Shown here in pieces: positions 24,034 to 33,200 of a stretch of DNA of 64,000 nt. The translations under genes and the position numbers were made by a program. The notes beneath the pieces were generated by a model, which was given only the letters and a program-made list of their open reading frames with translations, was not told the DNA's origin and did not search any database. The stretch spans positions 2,294,001-2,358,000 of the forward strand of contig JAMPIQ010000003.1 of the NCBI GenBank assembly GCA_024699855.1, given 5' to 3'. This DNA is from Aphelenchoides besseyi. Lineage: Eukaryota > Nematoda > Chromadorea > Rhabditida > Aphelenchoididae. The first letter of the stretch is position 1, and every line of letters begins with the position of its first letter.

Positions 24034-25268
24034 TTAATGTTTGTTTTCGTGTTTAGCACACAAATCCGCAAACTGCACGGGGTTTGTTCCATCTTCGAAT
24101 TTCTGCTCCAAAGGTCTGATTCCATGAGTTGGTCTCAACACCACCGATGACCAAGCCTTTGCGACCCATGAAAAGTGGTAATTTGAGGCCTCTACGTTGT
24201 TCATTCTCGGCTTATTCGGCGGTGGTTTTTTCACCGTTAACTTTGAACACGGCAAACGGTCAGCAAGACGTTGAAAAAGTCGAGATGTCGCTGCTCGGTA
24301 AAAGGGTTCGTAAAAGAAAGTGACGTATGTTAAGAAGAATGTTATGTAGAACATTACAAGAACATACGGAATCTTAAATTAAAAGTCGTTTGTAAATAGA
24401 TGTTGTCAGCATACCTCTTGCATCACGACAATAAACGTTGGCGACCAATCGGCAGGATTGTCGACTAACAGAACATCAATGGTAATTACGGGCAATGCGA
24501 TCACAACAATTAGTGCATAAGCTACAAGTTGTGAAATGATCATGCGCACTGCTGCGACGTTGTCTATCGATTGAAATCTGACGCTTAGTGGATTGTTTAT
24601 ACGTGATGTGAGTTTTAGATTGAATCGATAGAGACGCCAAGAAACGAGAATCGCGACGCTGAAGAAGATTGCTCCCAGTGCCGTAATGATGCCGAAAACT
24701 TGTGGATGACCGTCCAGAAACTCGCATTCGTGAACGTTTTGGTCGTGTTGAAAATAGAAATCGTATGCTTGGAAAAGGATCGCAATTTTGACCGAAACCA
24801 CGTACTAAACTCGAAATTAATCTCGTCGATGTTGTGATTATGATACCTTGATTAAAATCGCCGCTATTCCGAACTTCCCACTCCATCGTTCGTAACGTAC
24901 GCGGTACAACGTTGCCAGATATCGTTCGACGCACATCATACACAAACTCGCGCAGTTCGCGATGAACAGAAACAAAGTCACGAAGCTGAGGGCAACGCAG
25001 GTCGTTAAATTTGCCAAACTGATGATTTTGTGACGAATGAAAAATCGAAACCACAAACGAGCTCCAGCACCCAGAACACAATCCGCGATCATGTTTATCT
25101 AAATAACAAGTGTGAACGATCGGAGTTTCTCCAGCTAACCATCAGAAGTCGCAGGTTGAAATGGACGAGTTTGATTTTGGCTAATGCAACGATTACAACC
25201 GTTGCGTAAACGGCCAACGGCGTCCACCATAAAAATTCAACGCGTTCGATGACATTTTTGCGATACAT
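24034..25268 (-). CDS. serpentine receptor-like 7TM protein (Sre/Srab-like)
   Basis: Read from ATG 25268-25266 (start MYRKNVIERVEFLWW) to a stop at 24034, in four main exons. Helices are spread through about 25240-25150, 25060-24900 (ending MMCVERYLATLYRVRYE, a motif like the ER-A-x-x-x-YE end of helix 3 in nematode Sre/Sra/Srab receptors), 24830-24770, 24690-24640, 24530-24470 and 24370-24310. The C-terminal tail of about 80 residues is cytosolic and Lys/Pro-rich. Splice joins keep phase, and no lesion was seen. Probably a chemosensory or neuronal GPCR; the ligand is unknown. Its class differs from that of the adjacent plus-strand receptor, so the pair is not a simple tandem duplication. Confidence 0.78.
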
Positions 25269-25882
25269 GAGGTCAAAATGGTTCAGACTGTACGGCTACT
25301 ATTCAGTCGGTTGCTTATGCTTTGGAAGAAAACGAATGCGTGCAAATGTCGAACGCAAGTCTCCGTCCAAGGAAACGGCAGCTAGTCCTTATGTCGTTGG
25401 ATTGATTAAGTTTTGAAATTATCGAGAAACTGATGCTTTTACCGCAGCACTATTGACCGCAAACCTTCGAATCTGATTAGCTGTCTTAGCAGGAATTAAC
25501 TCGATTTCTTAAAGGTAACGTTATAACGTGAAAATGTGTTTGTAAGTCAATTTGACAGATAGCCTAAAAACTAACTGATAACCAAATTGACACTGAAGTT
25601 TCATAAGAACGTCAAATTGCATTCGTACTGTGAGTTGTTTCGAACATTAATTCAGCTATCGTGCAACTTAAAAGTCTCGTTGTTGACAGCAAATCGTCTG
25701 CGCGTGCAAAGTTCAAAGTCTATTGAAATTCTGTTCAAACATAAAACGAATGCGAACATCAACTTCAAACATGAAAACGGTTTGCACAGACGTCGTTCTG
25801 CGTTTAATAATTGAAAGCATTCTTCTGCTCGACATTATAATTTTGCAGCACACGACGAGGTTTCTGTTTGTGGACGAGCATC
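25269..25882. other. divergent intergenic region
   Basis: Separates the minus-strand receptor and the plus-strand saposin-like gene and should hold both promoters. No distinct motif was recognised; the plus-strand frame at 25587-25814 has no ATG-led resemblance to a family. Confidence 0.35.
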
Positions 25883-26366
25883 ATGACCCTTCGAATTCAA
25901 TTGTCAATCGTCGTTCTTGTTTCCCTGATCATCTCTATCGTCTTTGAATCTGCAGAATGTCATAGCACAGACGAACTAATCATGTGGGAATATGTCGGCG
26001 ATGACATCAGCTTGTATCAACCACATCAGAAGCTGTTCGACGACATGCAATGTACGGTCTGCAAGAAGACTCTCGAGTTAGCAGCCAAATGGTATCCTAA
26101 CGCTGTCAACATGGGCAAAGGACCGTTGAAAGCAGCAATTCCGGCCGCTTGCATTGCGTTTTCGGTTGTTTCGCCTGTGAAGGTGAGTAGTTGAAATTCC
26201 AAGTTGTTGGAAACAGTCATTTCAGTTCCCAATGATGAATAAAGTTTGCGAATGGACAGCAGGAAAAACGTTGGATACGCTTGTAGATTTGATTGCAAAC
26301 GGATCGAATGGAATGGATCCTGAGAATAACTGCAAGAAGATAGGCATGTGTGGCAAAAAATGTTGA
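25883..26366 (+). CDS. secreted saposin-like (SapB) protein
   Basis: The ATG at 25883 begins a signal peptide (MTLRIQLSIVVLVSLIISIV, cleavage likely near residue 25-28). A single saposin-B domain follows, with the six-cysteine pattern MQCTVC, AACIAF, VCEW and CKKIGMC, ending GKKC. One intron at about 26182-26224 splits the domain. Saposin-like proteins in nematodes are gut or pharynx lipid-binding or pore-forming (caenopore) proteins; the acidic stretch between signal and domain and the single domain fit a secreted amoebapore-like protein, but activity cannot be read from sequence. AATAAA at about 26414. The upstream TTG that extends the frame is disregarded because the ATG gives a clean signal peptide. 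Confidence 0.8.
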
Positions 26367-26527
26367 GCGAAATAAGTTCAACACTCCTAAATGTTTGTAA
26401 TCATGAGTCGATAAATAAATGTCACAATAGGAACACAATCGAGATCAGAAGTTTAATTTCAGTCAGATGCTAATTGGTCGAAGAATCGCTAATTCAATTC
26501 AAATGCAAATTTCCATAAAATTGAGAG

Positions 26528-26534
26528 TATAAAA
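26528..26534 (+). promoter_or_regulatory. TATA box of the mucin-like gene
   Basis: TATAAAA 128 nt before the ATG at 26662. Confidence 0.55.
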
Positions 26535-26661
26535 GACGACTTGATCAACGAATCGAGTTCATTTTGGTTGCTTCGGTCCCTCTCCGATCACCATCGATTC
26601 TCGCTCCCAATTGCTTTTTGGTCTGTCGATCTCCGTCTCACTCTCAAGTCTCAGCCCAACG

Positions 26662-27266
26662 ATGTTTCGCTTCAACATGTTCAAGACGTCGGTTTTGTTG
26701 TTGATCGTTGGAACGGTGAGTTTTCTGTCGCTCATTTTTATTTCGATTCCTCTTTCAGTTTTTGTCGGTCGGATTTGCCAATAATGCCAACAGACCCGCG
26801 CAAGAAACTTCGGGTCCAGCCACGTCTGTGGTTACTGTGCCGGCTACGATTGTCTCCGTGGTTCCGGCCACCGGTTTGGGTGATCTAACTTCGACTACGC
26901 CAAGTGCTGTGAACGTTACGGTGATTCCATCTGCCGGTCCGGAAAACGTCACCAACTCAACTTCGGTAGTCACCACTATTTTGAACGGAACCACTGGCGC
27001 AAGCAGCACTGAGACGCCCACGACTGCTCCGGACTTGACTACTTCCATCGTTCCAGTCACCAGCATCATCACGAGCGCTACCACGAAGAACTCAACCAGT
27101 TCTCTTATTCCACCACGTTTTTCGACCACTCCACAAGAACCACAAAGTGCCGACGGTGGTTTGTTTTTGTTTTCGTTTTGTCAACAAAATTTCGATTTCA
27201 GCGGCGGGATTGGCGACCTCGTCCTTCATCGGATTGACTGCTTCTGCGTTCTTGATCTTCCACTGA
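26662..27266 (+). CDS. Thr/Ser-rich secreted mucin-like protein, likely GPI-anchored
   Basis: ATG 26662 opens a signal peptide (MFRFNMFKTSVLLLIVGTFL) interrupted by the first intron. The body, about 135 residues, is mostly Thr, Ser, Val and Pro with several N-glycosylation sequons (NVT, NST, NGT). The second intron (about 27157-27230) must be removed to give a C-terminal hydrophobic end AAGLATSSFIGLTASAFLIF, which fits a GPI-attachment signal. Likely a heavily O-glycosylated surface or cuticle/glycocalyx protein; no orthologue recognised. The BEL/Pao element begins 144 nt past the stop, so the 3' flank has been altered by that insertion. Confidence 0.75.
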
Positions 27267-27404
27267 ATCTCTTCACACACGTTTCTCTTCTGATGTCGTT
27301 TCTTTCTTTTGCTTGAAAGTCCTCGAATAAACTCAGCTTTCGAACTGTGTTTGATTTCCGATGAAAGAAGTTCACTTCTAATATTGTTCTTCCGACAATG
27401 TTCA

Positions 27405-27409
27405 CAGAG
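27405..27409. repeat. target-site duplication CAGAG (left)
   Basis: The same five bases occur at 36064-36068, directly outside the other LTR, as expected for a BEL/Pao integrase product. Confidence 0.9.
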
Positions 27410-27600
27410 TGTAAAGGGGGTTTATTCCTTTATTGATAGTAACGATTGATGAATAACTAATGAAAGTGTAATTCTAATTAGAAACGATCAAGCTCGAGAA
27501 TTTATAGGAGAGTGATAAGACAAGAACAAAGGGTCGTAAATGTCTGGCGCCAGACATTTACGACCCCCCTTTACTGATTGATAAGGGTTTTCCGTTCACA
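27410..27600 (-). repeat. 3' LTR of BEL/Pao element
   Basis: 191 bp, identical to 35873-36063 except one base (27544 C versus 36007 T). Begins TGT and ends ACA. In element orientation it holds CTATAAA (27507-27501) as TATA box and AATAAA signals (about 27434-27421). It also contains a perfect 36-bp palindrome at 27531-27566 centred on GGCGCC. The adjacent polypurine stretch (27601-27606, CGGGAG in sense orientation) is short. Confidence 0.95.
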
Positions 27601-27627
27601 CTCCCGAGGCGAAATGTAAAAGATTAC

Positions 27628-30285
27628 TCAGTTTTGATGAGGTTTAATTTGAGCGAGTCGCCGGATGAATTGAATAGGTGAAACAAGGGTTGTCCACGCG
27701 AGCATGATAAAGACAGTCAAACAGAGAGTAACTACTACGAGGGATGGGTGAAGCAAATAGTAAAGCAAGGATTCAAGGGCAATATGCCAATTGGGTTGGT
27801 TGAATAATCCATTCAAGAAATGAATGGGAACTGTTCCAATTGAGAGCTCCGGCCCTTGTAGTGTGCCACTAAGAATTTGTCTCTGGGTCGACTTCGGGCA
27901 TCGAACCATGCAAAATTCGTTGATCGAGGTTGCGTGGAGGTGTAGTCGAACTTCATTTGTTCTGTTGTTGCAGCGAATCACGAAGTTTACAGAGGCGCAA
28001 TCGACTTGAGCCATTACTTCTGAAGTTGATGTTTCACATTGATATTTCAAAAGTGCTCCGGGTTGACAGGCGGCGCATCCTTTCATTTCCTGGAAGGTGG
28101 CATTGCATTTTGCAGTTGAATCCAAAATTTGAAATTTGTGATCAAATGACAATGAGAGTGTTGTTACGGCATGATCGATGTGGCGTCGAACAGTGGAGTT
28201 TGAACCGTATTCGAAGTCCAGTGTTGGCAACGATTTGTTGAGATTGGTTGGAGGGTTACAGTCGCATTGCACCAAATCCTGTCGGGTATCACATTGGCAG
28301 TCATGATAAAAACGACAGTGTGATGATCCAACCTTCGCGTCCTGTTCAGTTGGACAATGAACTTTGGTTCTTGATTCGTCCTTGACGATGTAGATTTTGT
28401 CTTTGATCTGTGCGAAGTTGGTGGTTGCTGGGTGATGTGGTAGACTCAGCTTCGTGATTTGCAACGTTCCTTGCTGGAACTTAACCGTGTTGCCACTTGA
28501 CACTTGAACGGTTTGCTGAGTTGTCGCGTTGAGCGTGTGAGTTGTGATGTTGAAGATGGCAATGCTGGACCAATCTTGACAATTGAAATGAGTGTGAACC
28601 TCGTTTGACTTTCGATGTGGGTAGATTTTATAGAACATGCACGATGGAGAAGTCAGTAGGCATCCACATAAATAACCGCTACATCCATTGGTGCAGTGAG
28701 TATGTCCAATGATCTCGTTGACTTCAGTTCCAAATTCGGGCACTTTCTGTTTGATTTCAATGCTTTCACAAAAGTTTCCTTTGCATGAGCCTGCGAGAGG
28801 ACATCGTCGAACTGCGTGCGTTGCAGGATAAAAATCGAATGAGTAATGTCGAATATTTGTGACACAGGTTGACATCACATCGACCAGCTGAACTTCAATC
28901 TGTTGACTGAGTTGTTTCTTGGGATTGGTCAGTCGAAAGCATACTCGTTCGTGTAGTCGTATCGAGCTAATGGCGTTGTGTTTGATTCGACAGCTGTTGT
29001 CTTCGCAATTCTCGGTGCTGGAAGTTAATACGATCGTTTGGGTGCATGCTGAGACGGAAGAATTCAACATCAGGATAACGAGCAGTAATGTCTTCTTTCG
29101 ATTGGCCGCAGGTACTGGAACCGAATATTGGCTTGGTCTTGTAGTCGTTGTGTTGGTTGTTTTCCATGTTATCCATTTGAAGCAATTCCAGATGATACGT
29201 AGCGGAATTCGGACAATTTGTAAGGCTGCTGTGACGAATGAGAGAACCATCAGGAATGTGGTTAAGAAGAGGAAGAGGATGATTGACTCGATTATTCGTC
29301 GAAAGGTCGTAAAACATTGTAGGTTGTGCAGCAGCTGTGTACAGAGAGTACATTGGATTTGTTCGCAGAAATTGTGTGCTTGACACATTTTTGACGTGTT
29401 GGTCACAATGCGCCCTTCCCGCCAGGCAAATACGACGATGTTGTGTTCCGCTGCACTGATTTCTGCCGGTAGGAGCATTGATTCGGTCTTCTTTGGTGAT
29501 TCGATATGATAGTGTTTCGTGGGCACTGTAATTTCAAACAGATCGAATTGTGCGTCTGAATTGATGATGAATCCGGAGGTGTTGCACGTAATTGAAACCG
29601 TGGATTCCTCACCGGAGCTTGAATGGTGATTATAGGTTGTAATCGTACTGGATCCGTAAGCAATGATGGGTATCTCAGTATCGTTGATGTGATAAATCAG
29701 TTGCTCATATGATGGAGCGAAGCAGAATTTGGTGCCGTTCCGGTAGCATGTGTTTTGAGCACACCAATTTTCGAGCCCAGTCGGTAGACCAATTCCAACG
29801 CACTTTCTCCAATGATTTCGATGGCTTACAGTTAGTGATTTGACCAAGTGACTGGTACCGTCGTTAAGCCAAATTTTGTGAACGAGCCGAGTGACTGGAG
29901 TCGGATCGCATTTGACCGTCGGCGTTGTTGAGCAGAAGTCTGGTGCTTGAAGACTGATGTTGTAGAGAATTTCGGCAGATGCGGACTTATCGTTTGGCAC
30001 GGAATGATCAGCACAATGTGTTTGTTCATTTGTGCAAGTGCACGGGCTGCCACACGCAAATTGAAATTGTTTGTTGGTGTCGATCGTGGCGTGTACCACC
30101 TTTCCCGGTTCATTGACGCATTCCTGTAGTCTATAACACAGCGTTCGGTCTGTTTTGAGGTAGACGGCGATTGAAACTAGTGTGCATTGATCTACGTGAT
30201 AAGCGGTTGTTATGTCTTCGTTTCGACAGTTGGGAATGTGGTTTTGTGCGAATCCGAAATTTGCGAAAAGGGAGAGGATAGCCAT
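27628..30285 (-). CDS. env: envelope glycoprotein precursor, phlebovirus Gn/Gc-like
   Basis: An uninterrupted 885-codon frame from ATG 30285-30283. Signal peptide at residues 1-13; Cys-rich Gn-like ectodomain to about 330; membrane helix about 331-360; internal signal-like segment about 397-413; Gc-like ectodomain from about 414, with a Cys/Gly-rich region (about 527-575, containing CSGYLCGCLLTSPSCMF) resembling the fusion-loop region of phlebovirus Gc, a class II fusion protein; final membrane helix about 843-872 and a short basic tail. It overlaps the end of pol by 76 nt in another frame, so expression from a spliced or subgenomic mRNA is likely. No stop or frameshift is visible in the frame, so it may be a complete envelope; function is inference only. 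Confidence 0.85.
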   Translation of the reverse strand: MAILSLFANFGFAQNHIPNCRNEDITTAYHVDQCTLVSIAVYLKTDRTLCYRLQECVNEPGKVVHATIDTNKQFQFACGSPCTCTNEQTHCADHSVPNDKSASAEILYNISLQAPDFCSTTPTVKCDPTPVTRLVHKIWLNDGTSHLVKSLTVSHRNHWRKCVGIGLPTGLENWCAQNTCYRNGTKFCFAPSYEQLIYHINDTEIPIIAYGSSTITTYNHHSSSGEESTVSITCNTSGFIINSDAQFDLFEITVPTKHYHIESPKKTESMLLPAEISAAEHNIVVFAWREGRIVTNTSKMCQAHNFCEQIQCTLCTQLLHNLQCFTTFRRIIESIILFLFLTTFLMVLSFVTAALQIVRIPLRIIWNCFKWITWKTTNTTTTRPSQYSVPVPAANRKKTLLLVILMLNSSVSACTQTIVLTSSTENCEDNSCRIKHNAISSIRLHERVCFRLTNPKKQLSQQIEVQLVDVMSTCVTNIRHYSFDFYPATHAVRRCPLAGSCKGNFCESIEIKQKVPEFGTEVNEIIGHTHCTNGCSGYLCGCLLTSPSCMFYKIYPHRKSNEVHTHFNCQDWSSIAIFNITTHTLNATTQQTVQVSSGNTVKFQQGTLQITKLSLPHHPATTNFAQIKDKIYIVKDESRTKVHCPTEQDAKVGSSHCRFYHDCQCDTRQDLVQCDCNPPTNLNKSLPTLDFEYGSNSTVRRHIDHAVTTLSLSFDHKFQILDSTAKCNATFQEMKGCAACQPGALLKYQCETSTSEVMAQVDCASVNFVIRCNNRTNEVRLHLHATSINEFCMVRCPKSTQRQILSGTLQGPELSIGTVPIHFLNGLFNQPNWHIALESLLYYLLHPSLVVVTLCLTVFIMLAWTTLVSPIQFIRRLAQIKPHQN

Positions 30286-33200
30286 GATGACAAACGTTTG
30301 AACTTTCGAGGGCGTAGGTTGTATCCTCGTGCCGTTGGTCTTATGTCAGTTTCTTCCCCTTTTGTTTGGGGAGTTCCTTCTTTTATTGTTGTCGCACGGA
30401 TTTCCAATGGGAAGACGTGGTTCAGCGAACGTTGAGTTACGTTTCCTTTGGAATTCTTCAATGTGACGCTTCGTATTTCGTTGTCAATCGACTTGTTAAG
30501 TGCGATGATTAATCCGGTTTTCCAGTTGACTTTTGGTTCATTTTCGTCATGTATGAGAACGACTTCACCCACTTCGGGGCTTCGCTTTAGGCTGTGATGA
30601 GCATCTTTGAGACGCAGTTGATGGTGTTGTCGTAGGGATTGTAGATAAAGTTCTCTCCACGCGTTCCAAAATGATTGACGGATTGCTTGTGTTTGTCTGA
30701 TGCGCTCCCTGAGCCTTTCTCCTGATGATGCGTCTTGAGGTAAGTACGGTTCTTCTTCATCGAAGTCGGTTGCGAACTCAGGTGAGTTAAAGTTTGTCAT
30801 GATTAAGTCGATGGGTCGAATGATGTTTTCTTCAGAAGAGAAAAGTGGTCGTGTATTGATGACGGAGGATATCTCCGCGACGACTGTAATGTATTCGTCG
30901 AACGTCGGTATCTTCCGTGATAGTGCGAGTTTGTAGGCTGACTTAAAGGTGTTGACGAGCCGTTCATAGTATCCACCTTTCCAGGGACTGTAAGGTGTAA
31001 TGAAGTTCCACTGGAGTTTGTGGCCGAAGTGTTTTCGTAACAAGATGAATTGTGGAGCGTTGTCGCAGTAAGTTTTGGATGGCATTCCATACTTGGTGAC
31101 AAACCGTCGGAAGGCGTTAAGCGTCGCTTCGGTAGTAGTTTCCAACGTTGCTTCGATGTGTATCGCTCTGGTTACGAGGCAAGTAAATAGCAGTGACCAG
31201 GATTTGATTCGATTGTTTAGCAGTCGCACCGTGGTTGGTCCGAAGTAATCCATTCCCACGTGTTTGAATGCTGTTGATGGGTTGCATCCCTCCGCTGGTA
31301 GCGCGGGCATTGTTGGTCTCGCGAACGGTTTGCTTTTGAGTCGATTACACCGATTGCAATTCCGTATTATTGCTTTTACCACTGAAGTGAGTCCGGGGAT
31401 CCAGAAATATTGTCGGACGGCTGCTGTTGTTTGGTCTCTGCCGCAATGGAATCGTTTGACATGGAGGTGCTCGACTAGTAGCTTCGTGATGATATGATGA
31501 TGCGGCAAGTATCTTGGTATTTTTGCACTAGTTTTGAGGTTGGAATTTTGAAGTCTCGTTGTGATGGTGTAGATTCCGTCCTCTTCCCTCATTTGGTATT
31601 GCCTGATAGATTGTTGACTTGGTGGGATGTCTTGAGTTGCTGCTTTGATCAACATTGGAATGATGAGCTTATCCGTGATGGCAGATGTTTGAAATGTCTT
31701 CAGTTTGTCTCTGAGTCTGATGGTCTTGGCCGCAGTAATCGCGAAGATGAATACTAATCGGATTACGTTCACGAGTTTTTGCCAGTTTGAGAGTCGGACG
31801 GCGACTTGGGAAATCCAATGGGGTGGTTCGTTGTGGTTTACTTGTTGGGTGTGTAGAGTTGTCGCCTTTTCAAGTGGCAGTAGCGGTGCTGTCGGTTGAA
31901 TGGGCCATGATTCCCTTGGCTGAGTGATGAACTCTGGTCCTTGCCACCACAGCTTGTTGTCTTGTAATTCCGCCAAGTTCATTCCTCTAGTAGGAAGATC
32001 GGCTGGATTGAATATGGTTGGCACGAATTTGTATTCCGTTGTATGAGCGTTTCGTAGGATCTCTAACCGATTGGCTACGAACCTGATTACTCCTTCCAAA
32101 GTTGGTACTTTTATCCACGATAAGACGCATTTCGAATCGATCCAGTGTATGGTCTTCTCAATTTTCAAATTCTTCAGCTCTTCGGTGACAAACTTAGTGA
32201 GTTTGCAAGCAAGGGAGGCGGCTGTCAGTTCGAGTTTTGGAATGGTCATCTTTTGCCACGGCGTGACGAGACTTTTCGCCATGATGACCGAAGAAATGTT
32301 GTTTTGTTGAATATAGATTGCAATTCCAAAGGCACGTTCACTAGCATCTGAGAAGACGTGTAAGTTCACTGGTTGTCGAACGTCAACCTTGATGTGTCGT
32401 TTAACGGTTAGAGTTTGATCGTCATTCCCGATGAGTGCAAATTTCCAAGCCTTTGTTATCGATTCGTCAAGTACTTCGGTATCCCAATCGTAGAGCTTAC
32501 TCGGTTTGTCTTTAGTTTTCGTTTCCGTTGCATGGCAGATTCGATGGAAAACGTATTTTGCTTCCAAAGATGCAGGAGAAGCAATGCCGAACGGGTCGTA
32601 GACCGCGGAATAGTGCTTGGAGACCTGTCGTTTCGTGAGTTTAGTAGATTCTCCAAATTTTGGCCATTTGATGGTGAATTCGTCGGTGTCCAAGAACCAT
32701 TTCATACCAAACAAATTGCCAATGGGATGACCATTTTGTTGTTTGAAGGTGGATCCGAAGTGTTTGTTGACGCTTTCATCGCTTGAAGTGATTTCGTGCA
32801 GTTGTAGTTGGGCTGCTTTGAAAATTTCAATTGCCGTCGACATCCTTTTGATCCCAGTCGTCGAGTCATCACTTAGTAGCATCAGATTGTCGACGTAGAT
32901 GTTGTCTTGGATTTCGCGTGAGACTTCGTTGTTGACTGTCGATAGGTGATGTTGTACGGTCGCATTGAGTATGAATGGACTTGAGATGATTCCGAACGGA
33001 ATTCGGGTGAATCTCAAGTGCAGCAAGTTTGTTGAACTTGGAGGTTGTAAAGGATCCTTCAACCATAGGAATCTTACTGAGTCTCGATCGTCTTCAGCAA
33101 GGCTGATGTTCAAGAATGCCGATTTGAGATTTCCGAAGGTGACGACCTTTCCGAATCGAGCTCGTAAGAGCATTCCAACAAGGTTTGCAATGAGGGTCGG

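Noticed and set aside
28919..29383. 154-codon plus-strand ORF inside the retroelement
   Set aside because: It is the reverse-complement shadow of the envelope frame.
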